From the NCBI GenBank assembly GCA_965658765.1, contig CBFHTO010000011.1, positions 1 through 64,000 of the forward strand: a stretch of DNA of 64,000 bases. The letters run 5' to 3'. Source of the stretch: Glaciecola sp965658765 (GTDB lineage Bacteria; Pseudomonadota; Gammaproteobacteria; Enterobacterales; Alteromonadaceae). Under the pieces are notes generated by a model, which was not told the origin of the DNA, did not search any database, and saw only the letters and a program-made list of their open reading frames with translations. The number at the start of each line of letters is the position of its first letter. The stretch's first letter is position 1. Shown here piece by piece: positions 43,224 to 52,829 of the stretch. The translations under genes and the position numbers were made by a program.

Positions 43224-44009
43224 GTGGCGAGAGTCATATCAATAGCAAATCAAAAAGGCGGAGTGGGTAAGACAACGACGGCCGTAAACGTTGCTGCGTC
43301 AATGGCAGCAACAAAACGAAAAGTATTGTTGATTGACTTAGATCCTCAAGGCAATGCCACTATGGGGAGCGGCGTCGATAAGTATGCGGCGGAAAATACC
43401 TGCTATGAGTTACTGATCGAAGATAAACCACCAGAGGAAGTGATTATCACTGAAACCAGTGGTAAATATCATTTGATTGCCGCAAATTCTGACGTTACTG
43501 CCGCTGAAATTAAACTGATGGAAGTATTTGCACGTGAAGTTCGCTTGCGTAATGCCTTAGATAAAGTTAAACACAAATACGATTACATTTTTATTGACTG
43601 TCCTCCTTCTTTGAATCAGCTCACTGTCAATGCCCTGGCAGCTTCTGACTCGGTACTTGTGCCAATGCAATGCGAGTATTATGCCTTAGAGGGCGTAACA
43701 GCGTTAATGGATACAATAGAAAAGCTGGCATCTGTGGTCAACCCGGCGCTTAAAATCGAGGGTGTATTAAGAACCATGTATGATCCTCGCAATCGCCTCG
43801 CGAATGATGTATCGGAGCAGTTAAAACGGTACTTTGGTGATCAAGTATACCGAACGGTGATCCCGCGAAATGTGCGACTAGCAGAAGCTCCTAGTTTTGG
43901 AGAACCTGCAATGTACTACGATAAATCTTCCAATGGAGCGAAAGCCTATTTAGCGCTTGCCGGAGAAATACTCCGCCGTCGCAAGAAACTTGAAACACTA
44001 GAACAATAA
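43224..44009 (+). CDS. parA: chromosome partitioning ATPase ParA (Soj)
   Basis: 261 residues from the GTG at 43224 (AGGAC upstream), giving (M)ARVISIANQKGGVGKTTTAVNVA; a longer frame overlaps rsmG and is not conserved. Deviant Walker A KGGVGKTTT, switch DLDPQGNATMGSGVD, and IDCPPSLNQLTVNALAASDSVLVPMQCEY. Lacks the N-terminal HTH of plasmid ParAs, i.e. chromosomal Soj type. It forms a DNA-bound gradient that pulls ParB-parS complexes. Confidence 0.96.
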   Translation: MARVISIANQKGGVGKTTTAVNVAASMAATKRKVLLIDLDPQGNATMGSGVDKYAAENTCYELLIEDKPPEEVIITETSGKYHLIAANSDVTAAEIKLMEVFAREVRLRNALDKVKHKYDYIFIDCPPSLNQLTVNALAASDSVLVPMQCEYYALEGVTALMDTIEKLASVVNPALKIEGVLRTMYDPRNRLANDVSEQLKRYFGDQVYRTVIPRNVRLAEAPSFGEPAMYYDKSSNGAKAYLALAGEILRRRKKLETLEQ

Positions 44010-44021
44010 TAGAGATTATTC

Positions 44022-44930
44022 ATGGCATCTAAAACAAAAGGTTTAGGTAGAGGGCTAGACGCGCTACTTGCGACGAGTAAAAGCTACAGCGACAAGCAAA
44101 AAACACAAGACACTGATACGCCTGAGGCACCTTCGCAAAACGAACTACGACAAATTCCAATTGAATATCTGCGTCCTGGTAAATATCAACCACGTAAAGA
44201 TATGGCAGACGATGCACTGGAAGAATTAGCATCCTCTATACGTTCACAAGGCATTATACAACCGATTGTGGTTCGAACCGTAAGCGAAAATCAATATGAA
44301 ATTATAGCTGGTGAGAGACGCTGGCGAGCTGCTCAAATGGCAGAATTGAGTACGGTACCGTGTTTACTGAAAGAAATTCCCGATAATGCAGCAGTTGCAA
44401 TTGCACTGATTGAAAACATTCAACGAGAAGATCTAAATGCGATTGAAGAAGCACAGGCACTCGACAGACTGATGGTAGAGTTCAATCTCACGCATCAACA
44501 GGTGGCAGATGCGGTTGGAAAATCGCGTGCCACTGTCAGCAACTTATTAAGGCTAAATTCTCTTGAACCCTCTGTGAAATTGTTGCTTGAGCATGGTGAT
44601 ATTGAAATGGGTCATGCGAGAGCACTGTTAGGTGTAAGCGGAGATTTACAATCTAAACTCGCGAATCAAGTCGCTGAAAAAGGAATGACCGTTAGGCAGA
44701 CAGAAGCGCTTTTGAAAAAAGCGCAAAGCGAAAATGAGGCGTCCACTACGTCACCCGCCAAAAAACAAGACCCAGATGTAGCGCGTTTGCAGAATAAGCT
44801 TAGTGATACTTTAGGCACTCAAGTTAAAATTGATCACAACGCCAAAGGTAAAGGCAAGGTGGTGATTGCATTTGAAGATTTATCACAACTAGACGGCATC
44901 TTGTCTCACATCCGCATTGCCGAAGAGTAA
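44022..44930 (+). CDS. parB: chromosome partitioning protein ParB (Spo0J)
   Basis: 302 residues: N-terminal ParB/Srx CTPase domain (PIEYLRPGKYQPRK, IIQPIVVR, IIAGERRWRAAQMAEL, ENIQREDLNAIEEA), a helix-turn-helix for parS (THQQVADAVGKSRATVSNLLRL, HGDIEMGHARALL) and a C-terminal dimerisation domain after a Ser/Thr/Lys linker (about 225-245). Cognate parS sites are in recF at 29166 and 29805. Confidence 0.96.
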   Translation: MASKTKGLGRGLDALLATSKSYSDKQKTQDTDTPEAPSQNELRQIPIEYLRPGKYQPRKDMADDALEELASSIRSQGIIQPIVVRTVSENQYEIIAGERRWRAAQMAELSTVPCLLKEIPDNAAVAIALIENIQREDLNAIEEAQALDRLMVEFNLTHQQVADAVGKSRATVSNLLRLNSLEPSVKLLLEHGDIEMGHARALLGVSGDLQSKLANQVAEKGMTVRQTEALLKKAQSENEASTTSPAKKQDPDVARLQNKLSDTLGTQVKIDHNAKGKGKVVIAFEDLSQLDGILSHIRIAEE

Positions 44931-45053
44931 ATTAAGTCAACATATTTACACTTTGTTGTAAACCTCATGTTACTTCGAAAAAACTAAGCATAAGACATCA
45001 GTATTATTTGTCTAATTAATACCTAAAATCACTTTAATAATCATTCGTGATAG

Positions 45054-45081
45054 TTGAATTTTTCTTGTTAAACAGTATACT
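45054..45081 (+). promoter_or_regulatory. probable promoter of the atp operon
   Basis: TTGAAT (45054-45059), a 16-bp spacer and TATACT (45076-45081) sit about 30 bp upstream of the atpI start. It is the only good sigma-70 match in the parB-atpI gap. Confidence 0.6.
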
Positions 45082-45112
45082 GCCTTCGCTTTCATAAGGG
45101 TATGACCATTAG

Positions 45113-45508
45113 GTGCATTTACAAATGCTGAACCAATTGGGGACATCTGGAAGAAAACTCGCAAAAGCAGGTATTTACGTTCAAATAATAGTAAGTAGTA
45201 TGCTCGCTTTATTGTCGGTATTAGTTTTCCCAGATGCGCTTAAGTCGATATTTATTGGTTGTATGAGCTATGTCATACCTCATAGTATTTTCGCATATTG
45301 GGTTTTCCGATATGTCGGAGCCACTAAAAACAGTTTAGTGGCCCAAAGTTTCAGTCAAGGCATGAAGATAAAAATGGCTTTGACGGTGATTATTTTTGCT
45401 GTTGCGTTTTCGCAGTTTGACGCGCACCCCTTACCTTTACTCGGTGCATACGTAGCAGTAATGCTTAGCCAGTGGCTAGCGATGTTAGCATTACGTCGAA
45501 TGTCGTAA
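45113..45508 (+). CDS. atpI: ATP synthase assembly protein AtpI
   Basis: About 131 residues (GTG 45113; an ATG at 45125 is an alternative start). Four transmembrane helices (about 20-37, 41-62, 83-102, 106-125), typical of AtpI/UncI, which aids c-ring assembly and ion supply. Poorly conserved family; assignment rests on size, topology and position as first gene of atpIBEFHAGDC. Confidence 0.85.
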   Translation: MHLQMLNQLGTSGRKLAKAGIYVQIIVSSMLALLSVLVFPDALKSIFIGCMSYVIPHSIFAYWVFRYVGATKNSLVAQSFSQGMKIKMALTVIIFAVAFSQFDAHPLPLLGAYVAVMLSQWLAMLALRRMS

Positions 45509-45564
45509 TGACGGTGTAATGTTAACGTGTAAAGATTCATCAATTATACAATTTGGGTTTAACA

Positions 45565-46398
45565 ATGGCATCTGAATATACTACTACAGAATATATCAAA
45601 CACCATTTGACGAATGCTCGGATGTGTAGCACTGACGAAGGCATTGCCTTCAACAAAGCATGTGAAGACGCAGGCTTTTGGGTGTGGCACATTGATACGC
45701 TAGCGTGGTCAATAGGGCTTGGTTTATTGTTTCTTTTCTTGTTTTACCGTACCGGTAAAAAAGCGACTACAGGCGTTCCTTCTAAGTTCCAAGCGTTCGT
45801 TGAAATGATCATGGATTTCGTCAACGACAACGTAAAGAGCACATACCATGGTAAAAGCGCTTTAATTGCGCCGCTCGCTCTTACCATTTTTGTATGGGTG
45901 TTGCTCATGAACTTGATGGACTTAGTGCCTGTTGATGTCTTACCAACGATTGCCGGCTTGGTTGGTCAATACGGTTTTGGTATGGACCCTCATGATGTAT
46001 ACATGAAAGCAGTACCGACAACAGATTTAAATCTTACGTTTGCTCTTGCGCTTGGCGTATTCATACTGATTATATTCTATTCAATCAGAATGAAAGGCAT
46101 AGGCGGTTTTGCTAAAGAGCTAAGTTTACAGCCATTTAATCACCCTCTATTCATTCCTGTGAATCTAGTATTAGAGTTGGTGACCTTGTTCGCTCGTCCT
46201 TTATCGTTAGCACTTCGTCTATTCGGTAATTTGTACGCCAGTGAGCTGATATTTATTTTGATCGCCACCATCGGATTCTTCCAGCTTCCTTTGCACTTTA
46301 TGTGGGCGGTATTCCATATTCTAGTTCTTCCACTTCAAGCCTTTATTTTTATGATGTTGACCATCGTATACTTAAGCCTTGCTAGTGAAGACCATTAG
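45565..46398 (+). CDS. atpB: ATP synthase Fo subunit a
   Basis: 277 residues from ATG 45565 (MASEYTTTEYIKHHLTN, as in E. coli MASENMTPQDYIGHHL). Five to six TM helices; the essential arginine lies in the LFARPLSLALRLFGNLYASELI helix. It forms the proton half-channels. A short extra loop with two Cys (MCSTDEGIAFNKACEDAG) near residue 21-40 differs from E. coli. Confidence 0.96.
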   Translation: MASEYTTTEYIKHHLTNARMCSTDEGIAFNKACEDAGFWVWHIDTLAWSIGLGLLFLFLFYRTGKKATTGVPSKFQAFVEMIMDFVNDNVKSTYHGKSALIAPLALTIFVWVLLMNLMDLVPVDVLPTIAGLVGQYGFGMDPHDVYMKAVPTTDLNLTFALALGVFILIIFYSIRMKGIGGFAKELSLQPFNHPLFIPVNLVLELVTLFARPLSLALRLFGNLYASELIFILIATIGFFQLPLHFMWAVFHILVLPLQAFIFMMLTIVYLSLASEDH

Positions 46399-46451
46399 AA
46401 TCAATTAACTATATTTTTAACTTTAAACTTAACTAAAATCGGAGATACGTA

Positions 46452-46676
46452 ATGATCGCAATCGCAGTTGCAATTTTAATCGGTATGGGTGCCCTTGGTA
46501 CCGCTATTGGTTTCGGTATTCTAGGTGGTAAATTTCTAGAATCAGCTGCTCGTCAGCCTGAGCTAGCACCACAACTTCAAGTCAAAATGTTCATTGTAGC
46601 GGGTCTTATTGACGCGATCGCAATGATCGGTGTTGGTATCGCTCTATATCTATTGTTCGCAGTTGGTCTTGGTTAA
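46452..46676 (+). CDS. atpE: ATP synthase Fo subunit c
   Basis: 74-residue hairpin of two TM helices with the polar loop ARQPEL and the proton-carrying acidic residue in AGLIDAIAMIGVG (Asp, as in E. coli; no Na+-binding Gln/Glu-Ser signature). GGAG precedes the ATG. Forms the rotor ring. Confidence 0.97.
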   Translation: MIAIAVAILIGMGALGTAIGFGILGGKFLESAARQPELAPQLQVKMFIVAGLIDAIAMIGVGIALYLLFAVGLG

Positions 46677-46719
46677 TAAGAAAACTACTTTTTGTGAACT
46701 TTAATTAAGGAGGAGCGAC

Positions 46720-47190
46720 GTGAATATTAACGCCACTCTAATTGGTCAGCTAATTGCATTTGCGGTATTTGTCGCATTTTGTATGAAGTATGTTTGGCCG
46801 CCGTTGATGGCAGCCATTGAAGAGCGTCAAAAGACTATTGCTGATGGTCTTGCCGCTTCTGAACGTGCTGAAAAAGACCTTCCACTTGCGCAAGATAAAG
46901 CGACTGCTCAGCTTAAAGAAGCTAAGCAACAAGCTGCTGAAATCGTTGAGCAAGCCAAAAAGCGTGCTAATCAGTTGGTCGATGAGGAAACTCAACGTGG
47001 CCACTCTGAGCGTGAAAAAATCATCGCGCAGGGTTACGCTGAAATTGAAGCAGAACGTAATCGTGTGAAAGAAGAGCTTCGCAAGAAAGTGGCTGGTCTA
47101 GCCATTTCAGGTGCACAGCAAATATTAGCGCGTGAAATTGATGCTCAAGCACAGAACGACATTGTTGAAAAACTTGTCGCTGAACTATAA
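46720..47190 (+). CDS. atpF: ATP synthase Fo subunit b
   Basis: 156 residues, GTG start with GGAGGAG upstream. One N-terminal TM helix (LIGQLIAFAVFVAFCMKYVWPPL) and a long charged coiled-coil stalk to the C-terminus. Peripheral stator. Confidence 0.96.
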   Translation: MNINATLIGQLIAFAVFVAFCMKYVWPPLMAAIEERQKTIADGLAASERAEKDLPLAQDKATAQLKEAKQQAAEIVEQAKKRANQLVDEETQRGHSEREKIIAQGYAEIEAERNRVKEELRKKVAGLAISGAQQILAREIDAQAQNDIVEKLVAEL

Positions 47191-47202
47191 GGGAGTAGAG
47201 CT

Positions 47203-47736
47203 ATGTCTGAATTGACAACTGTCGCTCGCCCTTATGCCAAAGCAGCTTTTGATTTTGCAGTTGAGCAAAATGAAATCGCAGGTTGGCAGCAGATGCTCGC
47301 GTTTGCTGCTGAAGTTGCTGAAAACAATGACATGAAAAATGTATTCGCCAGCGCATTAGCGTCTGAGAAGCTAGCTTCATTGTTTAACAGCATTTGCGAA
47401 GACCAACTCAATACACATGGCCAGAACTTTGTAAAAGTACTAGCTGATAATAATCGTTTGTCAGCCCTACCTGATATTTCTATTCAGTTCAATATTCTGA
47501 AAGCAGAATACGACAAGGAAATGGATGTAGAAGTTACTTCTGCTTCTGAATTGTCTGAACAGCAGTTAGAAAGCATGAGTGCGGCATTAGAGAAACGACT
47601 AACACGTAAAGTGAAGCTTATTTGTAACGTGGATCCTAAACTTGTTGCTGGTGTCATAATTAAAGCCGGCGATACAGTAATAGATGGTTCCGTAAATTCT
47701 AAATTGAACCGTCTATCAGACGCGTTGCAAGCATAA
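47203..47736 (+). CDS. atpH: ATP synthase F1 subunit delta
   Basis: 177 residues; ARPYAKAAFDFA at the N-terminus and DPKLVAGVIIKAGDTVIDGSVNSKLNRL at the C-terminus are the OSCP/delta family ends. Links the b stalk to the F1 head. Lies 12 bp after atpF. Confidence 0.96.
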   Translation: MSELTTVARPYAKAAFDFAVEQNEIAGWQQMLAFAAEVAENNDMKNVFASALASEKLASLFNSICEDQLNTHGQNFVKVLADNNRLSALPDISIQFNILKAEYDKEMDVEVTSASELSEQQLESMSAALEKRLTRKVKLICNVDPKLVAGVIIKAGDTVIDGSVNSKLNRLSDALQA

Positions 47737-47750
47737 TGGGGATAAAGAGC

Positions 47751-49292
47751 ATGCAACTTAATTCCACTGAAATTGCAGAACTGATCAAGTCAAGAATTGA
47801 ACAGTTTGATGTAAAAAGTGAAGCTCGAAATGAAGGAACTATCGTCGGTGTTACCGATGGTATTATCCGCATACACGGTCTTGCCGATGTAATGCAAGGT
47901 GAAATGATCGAGCTTCCAGGCAGTCGCTATGCGATTGCTTTGAACTTAGAAAGAGATTCTGTAGGTGCAGTTGTTATGGGTCCATATGCGGACCTGCAAG
48001 AAGGCACAAAAGTACAGTCTTCAGGAAGAATCTTAGAAGTACCAGTCGGACCGGGTCTACTTGGTCGCGTTGTTAACACTCTAGGTGTTGCAATAGACGG
48101 CAAAGGAGCTGTTGACGCAGCAGGTTTTGAGCCTGTTGAAAAAATTGCACCAGGTGTTATCGAAAGACAATCAGTCGACCAACCAGTACAAACAGGCTAT
48201 AAATCTGTTGACTCAATGATCCCAATCGGTCGTGGTCAGCGTGAGCTTGTCATTGGTGACCGTCAAACTGGTAAAACAGCATTGGCTGTTGACGCTATCA
48301 TCAACCAAAAAGGTACAGGCGTAAAATGCGTTTATGTAGCGATTGGTCAAAAAGCATCAACAATCGCGAACGTTGTACGTAAATTAGAAGAGCACGGCGC
48401 AATGGATCATACCATTATCGTTGCAGCTTCTGCCTCTGAATCAGCTGCTTTGCAATACTTAGCACCTTATTCTGGTTGTACTATGGGCGAATACTTTAGA
48501 GACCGCGGTGAAGATGCGCTTATCGTTTATGATGATTTGTCGAAGCAAGCCGTGGCGTATCGTCAGGTGTCTCTACTTCTAAAACGTCCTCCAGGTCGTG
48601 AAGCTTATCCTGGTGATGTATTCTATCTTCACTCACGTTTACTAGAGCGCGCTGCTCGTGTTAACGATGTGTATGTTGAAAAATACACCAACGGCGAAGT
48701 AAAAGGCAAAACTGGTTCACTTACAGCGTTACCAATCATTGAAACGCAAGCAGGTGACGTATCAGCCTTTGTACCAACTAACGTTATCTCCATCACTGAT
48801 GGTCAGATATTCTTAGAAACTGATTTGTTTAACGCAGGTATTCGTCCAGCGGTTAACGCAGGTATATCGGTCTCTCGTGTTGGTGGTGCAGCACAAACCA
48901 AGATTGTTAAGAAACTAGGCGGTGGTATTCGTTTAGCGTTAGCACAGTATCGTGAACTAGCGGCCTTCTCACAATTTGCATCTGATTTAGATGACGCAAC
49001 ACGTGCACAACTAGAGCACGGTGAACGCGTTACTGAGTTAATGAAACAAAACCAATACGCTCCATTGTCTGTGGCGGAAACAGCGGTATCGTTGTTTGCG
49101 GCAGAGAAAGGCTATTTGAAAGACATCGAACTTAACAAAGTTTTGGATTTCGAAGCGGCTTTACATTCGTACATGAACAATGAGCGCAGTGAGCTAATGA
49201 ACACCATTAATGAAACTGGTAATTATAACGACGATATTGAAGCACAGTTGAAAGACGCATTTGATACATTCAAATCGACTCAAACGTGGTAA
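47751..49292 (+). CDS. atpA: ATP synthase F1 subunit alpha
   Basis: 513 residues from ATG 47751 (MQLNSTEIAELIKSRI, equal to E. coli in start and length); an ATG 15 bp upstream overlaps the atpH stop. Walker A GDRQTGKTALAVD, arginine-finger region PAVNAGISVSRVGGAAQ, and the non-catalytic nucleotide site. Confidence 0.97.
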   Translation: MQLNSTEIAELIKSRIEQFDVKSEARNEGTIVGVTDGIIRIHGLADVMQGEMIELPGSRYAIALNLERDSVGAVVMGPYADLQEGTKVQSSGRILEVPVGPGLLGRVVNTLGVAIDGKGAVDAAGFEPVEKIAPGVIERQSVDQPVQTGYKSVDSMIPIGRGQRELVIGDRQTGKTALAVDAIINQKGTGVKCVYVAIGQKASTIANVVRKLEEHGAMDHTIIVAASASESAALQYLAPYSGCTMGEYFRDRGEDALIVYDDLSKQAVAYRQVSLLLKRPPGREAYPGDVFYLHSRLLERAARVNDVYVEKYTNGEVKGKTGSLTALPIIETQAGDVSAFVPTNVISITDGQIFLETDLFNAGIRPAVNAGISVSRVGGAAQTKIVKKLGGGIRLALAQYRELAAFSQFASDLDDATRAQLEHGERVTELMKQNQYAPLSVAETAVSLFAAEKGYLKDIELNKVLDFEAALHSYMNNERSELMNTINETGNYNDDIEAQLKDAFDTFKSTQTW

Positions 49293-49354
49293 TTCAATAG
49301 ACCTTAAGTAATTAAGGTCTACGTCAGAATTTACTAGGCAAGTGGAGAAAGTTC

Positions 49355-50215
49355 ATGGCTAGCGGAAAAGAGATAAAAGGTAAAATTGGGAGTATTAAAA
49401 ATACTCAAAAGATTACCAGTGCTATGGAAATGGTGGCCGCTTCTAAAATGAAGAAGGCACAAGAACGAATGAGTTCTGGCCGTCCATACGCAGAAAATAT
49501 GCTAAAAGTGATTGGACACATTGCAAACGGTAGTTTGGAGTATCGCCATCCATATTTGGAAGAGCGAGAAATTAAAAACGTAGGATTTATTGTAATTTCT
49601 ACTGACCGCGGGCTTTGTGGTGGTTTAAACACTAATGAATTTAAATTAGTGGCACAAGAGATCAAGAAATACCAAGATCAAGAGATCGGAACTCATTTTG
49701 CCGCCCTCGGCTCAAAGGCCGTTGCATTTTTTAGCCGATTTGGCGGGAATGTGAAAGCAGCAGAATCAGGACTAGGCGATAAGCCTTCGGTAAGTGATGT
49801 CGTTGGTGTTGTCAACGTAATGCTAAAAGCATACGACAATGGTGAATTAGACAAGATATATCTGGTCTTCAACAACTTTGTTAATACGATGACGCAAGAA
49901 CCGCAACTCAATCAATTGTTGCCTTTGCCTAAATCAGAAGATAAAGCATTAAAGCATCGTTGGGATTACATTTACGAACCTGATCCAAAGGAAATTTTAG
50001 AAACTTTGATGGTTCGCTACATTGAATCTCAGGTTTACCAAGGTGTTGTTGAAAACGTCGCGTCTGAACAAGCCGCACGTATGGTTGCAATGAAAGCAGC
50101 AACCGATAACGCTGGTAATCTTATTGATGATTTGCAATTGGTATATAACAAAGCCCGCCAGGCTGCAATAACACAAGAAATCAGTGAAATTGTATCAGGC
50201 GCAGCCGCAGTTTAG
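49355..50215 (+). CDS. atpG: ATP synthase F1 subunit gamma
   Basis: 286 residues; the long N- and C-terminal helices forming the rotor shaft are recognisable (EIKGKIGSIKNTQKITSAMEMVAASKMKKAQ; ARMVAMKAATDNAGNLIDDLQLVYNKARQAAITQEISEIVSGAAA), and the DRGLCGGLN motif is present. Confidence 0.97.
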   Translation: MASGKEIKGKIGSIKNTQKITSAMEMVAASKMKKAQERMSSGRPYAENMLKVIGHIANGSLEYRHPYLEEREIKNVGFIVISTDRGLCGGLNTNEFKLVAQEIKKYQDQEIGTHFAALGSKAVAFFSRFGGNVKAAESGLGDKPSVSDVVGVVNVMLKAYDNGELDKIYLVFNNFVNTMTQEPQLNQLLPLPKSEDKALKHRWDYIYEPDPKEILETLMVRYIESQVYQGVVENVASEQAARMVAMKAATDNAGNLIDDLQLVYNKARQAAITQEISEIVSGAAAV

Positions 50216-50271
50216 GTGACGGCTTTGTTTTTTAGGTAAAGAAACGAATTTAAAGATTAAGAGGACAAATT

Positions 50272-51654
50272 ATGAGTCAAGGTAAGGTCGTCCAAATCAT
50301 TGGTGCGGTAGTGGATATTGAATTTCCACAATCTTCTGTACCAAGAGTGTATGACGCACTAAAAGTGACCGAAGGTGACTTAGCAGGCTTAACTCTGGAA
50401 GTACAACAGCAACTTGGTGGCGGCGTAGTACGTACCATTGCGTTGGGTACTACAGATGGCTTACGTCGTAATTTAGCAGTAGAGAATACAGGCGATGCGA
50501 TTCAGGTTCCTGTGGGAACTGCAACGCTTGGGCGTATAATGGACGTGCTAGGTAACCCTATTGATGAAGCGGGCCCTATCGGTGAAGAAGAAAGAATGTC
50601 TATTCACCGTGAAGCACCAAGTTATGAAGACCAATCGAGTTCAGTTGAGCTACTAGAGACAGGCATTAAAGTTATTGACTTAGTATGTCCGTTTGCTAAA
50701 GGCGGTAAAGTTGGATTGTTTGGTGGTGCCGGCGTAGGTAAAACTGTAAACATGATGGAACTTATACGTAACATCGCGATTGAGCACAGTGGCTACTCAG
50801 TATTTGCTGGTGTTGGTGAGCGTACTCGTGAAGGTAACGATTTCTATCATGAAATGAACGAATCTAACGTACTTGATAAAGTATCGTTGGTATACGGTCA
50901 GATGAATGAGCCACCGGGTAACCGTTTGCGCGTTGCATTAACCGGTTTGACCATGGCAGAAAAATTCCGTGATGAAGGTAGAGATGTACTCTTCTTCGTG
51001 GATAATATTTATCGATACACGCTTGCAGGAACGGAAGTATCCGCATTGCTTGGTCGTATGCCATCGGCGGTAGGTTATCAACCAACGCTTGCAGAAGAAA
51101 TGGGTGTTCTTCAAGAACGTATTACATCAACTAAAACAGGTTCAATCACGTCAATTCAAGCGGTATATGTACCTGCTGATGACTTGACTGACCCGTCACC
51201 AGCGACGACCTTTGCTCACTTAGATGCGACGGTTGTATTGTCTCGTGATATCGCCTCACTTGGTATCTATCCTGCGGTAGACCCTCTTGATTCGACTTCA
51301 CGTCAGCTGGATCCATTAGTTGTTGGTCAAGAGCATTATGATACTGCAAATGGTGTACAAACCACATTGCAGCGTTATAAAGAGCTTAAAGACATAATTG
51401 CGATTCTTGGAATGGACGAACTGTCAGAAGAAGATAAGCAGACTGTATCACGTGCTCGTAAAATTCAGCGCTTCTTGTCACAGCCGTTCTTCGTAGCAGA
51501 AGTCTTTACTGGTTCTCCTGGTAAGTATGTATCTTTGAAAGACACTATTAGTGGCTTTAAAGGTATCCTTGCAGGTGATTATGATGATCTTCCTGAACAA
51601 GCATTTTATATGGTTGGGTCAATCGAAGAAGCGATTGAGAAATCGAAGAAATAG
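50272..51654 (+). CDS. atpD: ATP synthase F1 subunit beta (catalytic)
   Basis: 460 residues, same as E. coli. Walker A FGGAGVGKTVNMMELI, GERTREGNDFYHEM, Walker B DVLFFVDNIYRYT, and ALLGRMPSAVGYQPTLAEEMG. The catalytic Glu lies in GERTREG. Very well conserved. Confidence 0.98.
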   Translation: MSQGKVVQIIGAVVDIEFPQSSVPRVYDALKVTEGDLAGLTLEVQQQLGGGVVRTIALGTTDGLRRNLAVENTGDAIQVPVGTATLGRIMDVLGNPIDEAGPIGEEERMSIHREAPSYEDQSSSVELLETGIKVIDLVCPFAKGGKVGLFGGAGVGKTVNMMELIRNIAIEHSGYSVFAGVGERTREGNDFYHEMNESNVLDKVSLVYGQMNEPPGNRLRVALTGLTMAEKFRDEGRDVLFFVDNIYRYTLAGTEVSALLGRMPSAVGYQPTLAEEMGVLQERITSTKTGSITSIQAVYVPADDLTDPSPATTFAHLDATVVLSRDIASLGIYPAVDPLDSTSRQLDPLVVGQEHYDTANGVQTTLQRYKELKDIIAILGMDELSEEDKQTVSRARKIQRFLSQPFFVAEVFTGSPGKYVSLKDTISGFKGILAGDYDDLPEQAFYMVGSIEEAIEKSKK

Positions 51655-51698
51655 TCATCACTGTCAGTAACGATTAGTTACTACCGAGGAGATCTAAC

Positions 51699-52115
51699 AT
51701 GGCAATGACAACTCACTTGGACGTAGTAAGCGCGGAAACAGAAATATTTTCTGGCCGAGTCGAAACGATACAAGTTAGCGGTAGCGAAGGTGAGCTTGGT
51801 ATACACCCGGGTCACGCTCCTTTGATTACTCGTTTACAGCCAGGAATGGTCAGGGTGGTTAAACAACATGGTGAAGAAGAGCTTATTTATGTCGCAGGAG
51901 GCATTTTAGAAGTGCAACCTGGGACAGTTACAGTTCTTGCTGATACCGCGATTAGAGCAGAAGATCTTGATGAAGCGGCCGCTGAAGAAGCGAAAAAGCA
52001 CGCTGAAGAGAAACTTGCTCATAGTAGTGGTGATGACTTTAACTATGCTGGAGCAGCCATAGAATTAGCGGAAGCTATTGCTCAGTTACGCTTGATACAG
52101 AAACTACGTAAGTAA
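51699..52115 (+). CDS. atpC: ATP synthase F1 subunit epsilon
   Basis: 138 residues: N-terminal beta-sandwich (HLDVVSAETEIFSGRVETIQVSGSEGELGIHPGHAPLIT) and C-terminal helical hairpin that inhibits ATP hydrolysis. Last gene of the operon, followed by a strong terminator. Confidence 0.96.
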   Translation: MAMTTHLDVVSAETEIFSGRVETIQVSGSEGELGIHPGHAPLITRLQPGMVRVVKQHGEEELIYVAGGILEVQPGTVTVLADTAIRAEDLDEAAAEEAKKHAEEKLAHSSGDDFNYAGAAIELAEAIAQLRLIQKLRK

Positions 52116-52130
52116 GTCTGTTCAGTTTTA

Positions 52131-52158
52131 AAAAACCCAGCCACGCGCTGGGTTTTTT
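52131..52158 (+). terminator. terminator of the atp operon
   Basis: Stem AAACCCAGC (52133-52141) / GCTGGGTTT (52147-52155) with a 5-nt loop and a T-run on the plus strand. Confidence 0.92.
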
Positions 52159-52258
52159 GTTTCTGGCAATGTGATTCCCGACGCACAACTTAGAAGCGCC
52201 AACGCTGAAAACAAGTCCCATGACTTTATTTTAATAAAATGCTCATTTAATATGTCAT

Positions 52259-52732
52259 ATGCTTATTAAGAAACTAATGACGTATATATGTGTGCTTGTG
52301 GTCGCCCTGATTGTTATTTTAAGGTTCGGTTTAAACATAAGTACCTGGGGTGAATTTACGATCGCCTCACTATATTTGGGGGCCTCTGTACATCCTAATA
52401 TTGAAATTTTAGCTAAGGATTACATAGATGATAATCTGAGCCGCCTTGCGCCCACTATCGCCAATACCTTACAAAAGAAGCGTAAGGATAATATTTTATT
52501 ACAATCCGCTATTTTCTTTGCAACTGAGCATCAAAAACACCCTAAAATAAACGAAGGTTTGATAGTTTATGCATTCGAACATCCAGACTTAGAGACAAGA
52601 TGTTATTGGAAAAAAAAGCTTGAGCTTGATTACTATTTAACGATTGAATCGGGTGATCGAGATAATAAGGTCAGTAATACCTTTAAGGTTACCAATACTA
52701 GTGAATGTAAAAAGCTTGAGACAGGGGACTAA
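52259..52732 (+). CDS. hypothetical membrane-anchored protein
   Basis: 157 residues, not recognised. One N-terminal hydrophobic helix (about 7-24, MTYICVLVVALIVILRFGL) then a soluble domain with a probable helical repeat (HPNIEILAKDYIDDNLSRLAPTIANTLQKKRKD) and two Cys (about 118 and 151). It lies alone after the atp terminator at the start of the accessory stretch. No clear ribosome site; may be weakly expressed. Confidence 0.55.
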   Translation: MLIKKLMTYICVLVVALIVILRFGLNISTWGEFTIASLYLGASVHPNIEILAKDYIDDNLSRLAPTIANTLQKKRKDNILLQSAIFFATEHQKHPKINEGLIVYAFEHPDLETRCYWKKKLELDYYLTIESGDRDNKVSNTFKVTNTSECKKLETGD

Positions 52733-52829
52733 AATGGATTTGTGTGATTACCAAGGGATTATGTCGGTCTAATTACCGAGCGACTTTGTCGTAAATAGCA
52801 TATCAGCCAGTTGTAAAACTGGCTATCTT
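52733..52829. other. short noncoding spacer with hairpin
   Basis: Contains the perfect 8-bp hairpin AGCCAGTT-GTAA-AACTGGCT (52805-52824), followed by ATCTTTTA. It is a weak plus-strand terminator for the preceding hypothetical gene. Confidence 0.55.

Noticed and set aside
52116..52258. attTn7 / glmS region after the atp operon
   Set aside because: glmU/glmS do not follow atpC here and no Tn7 end is seen.
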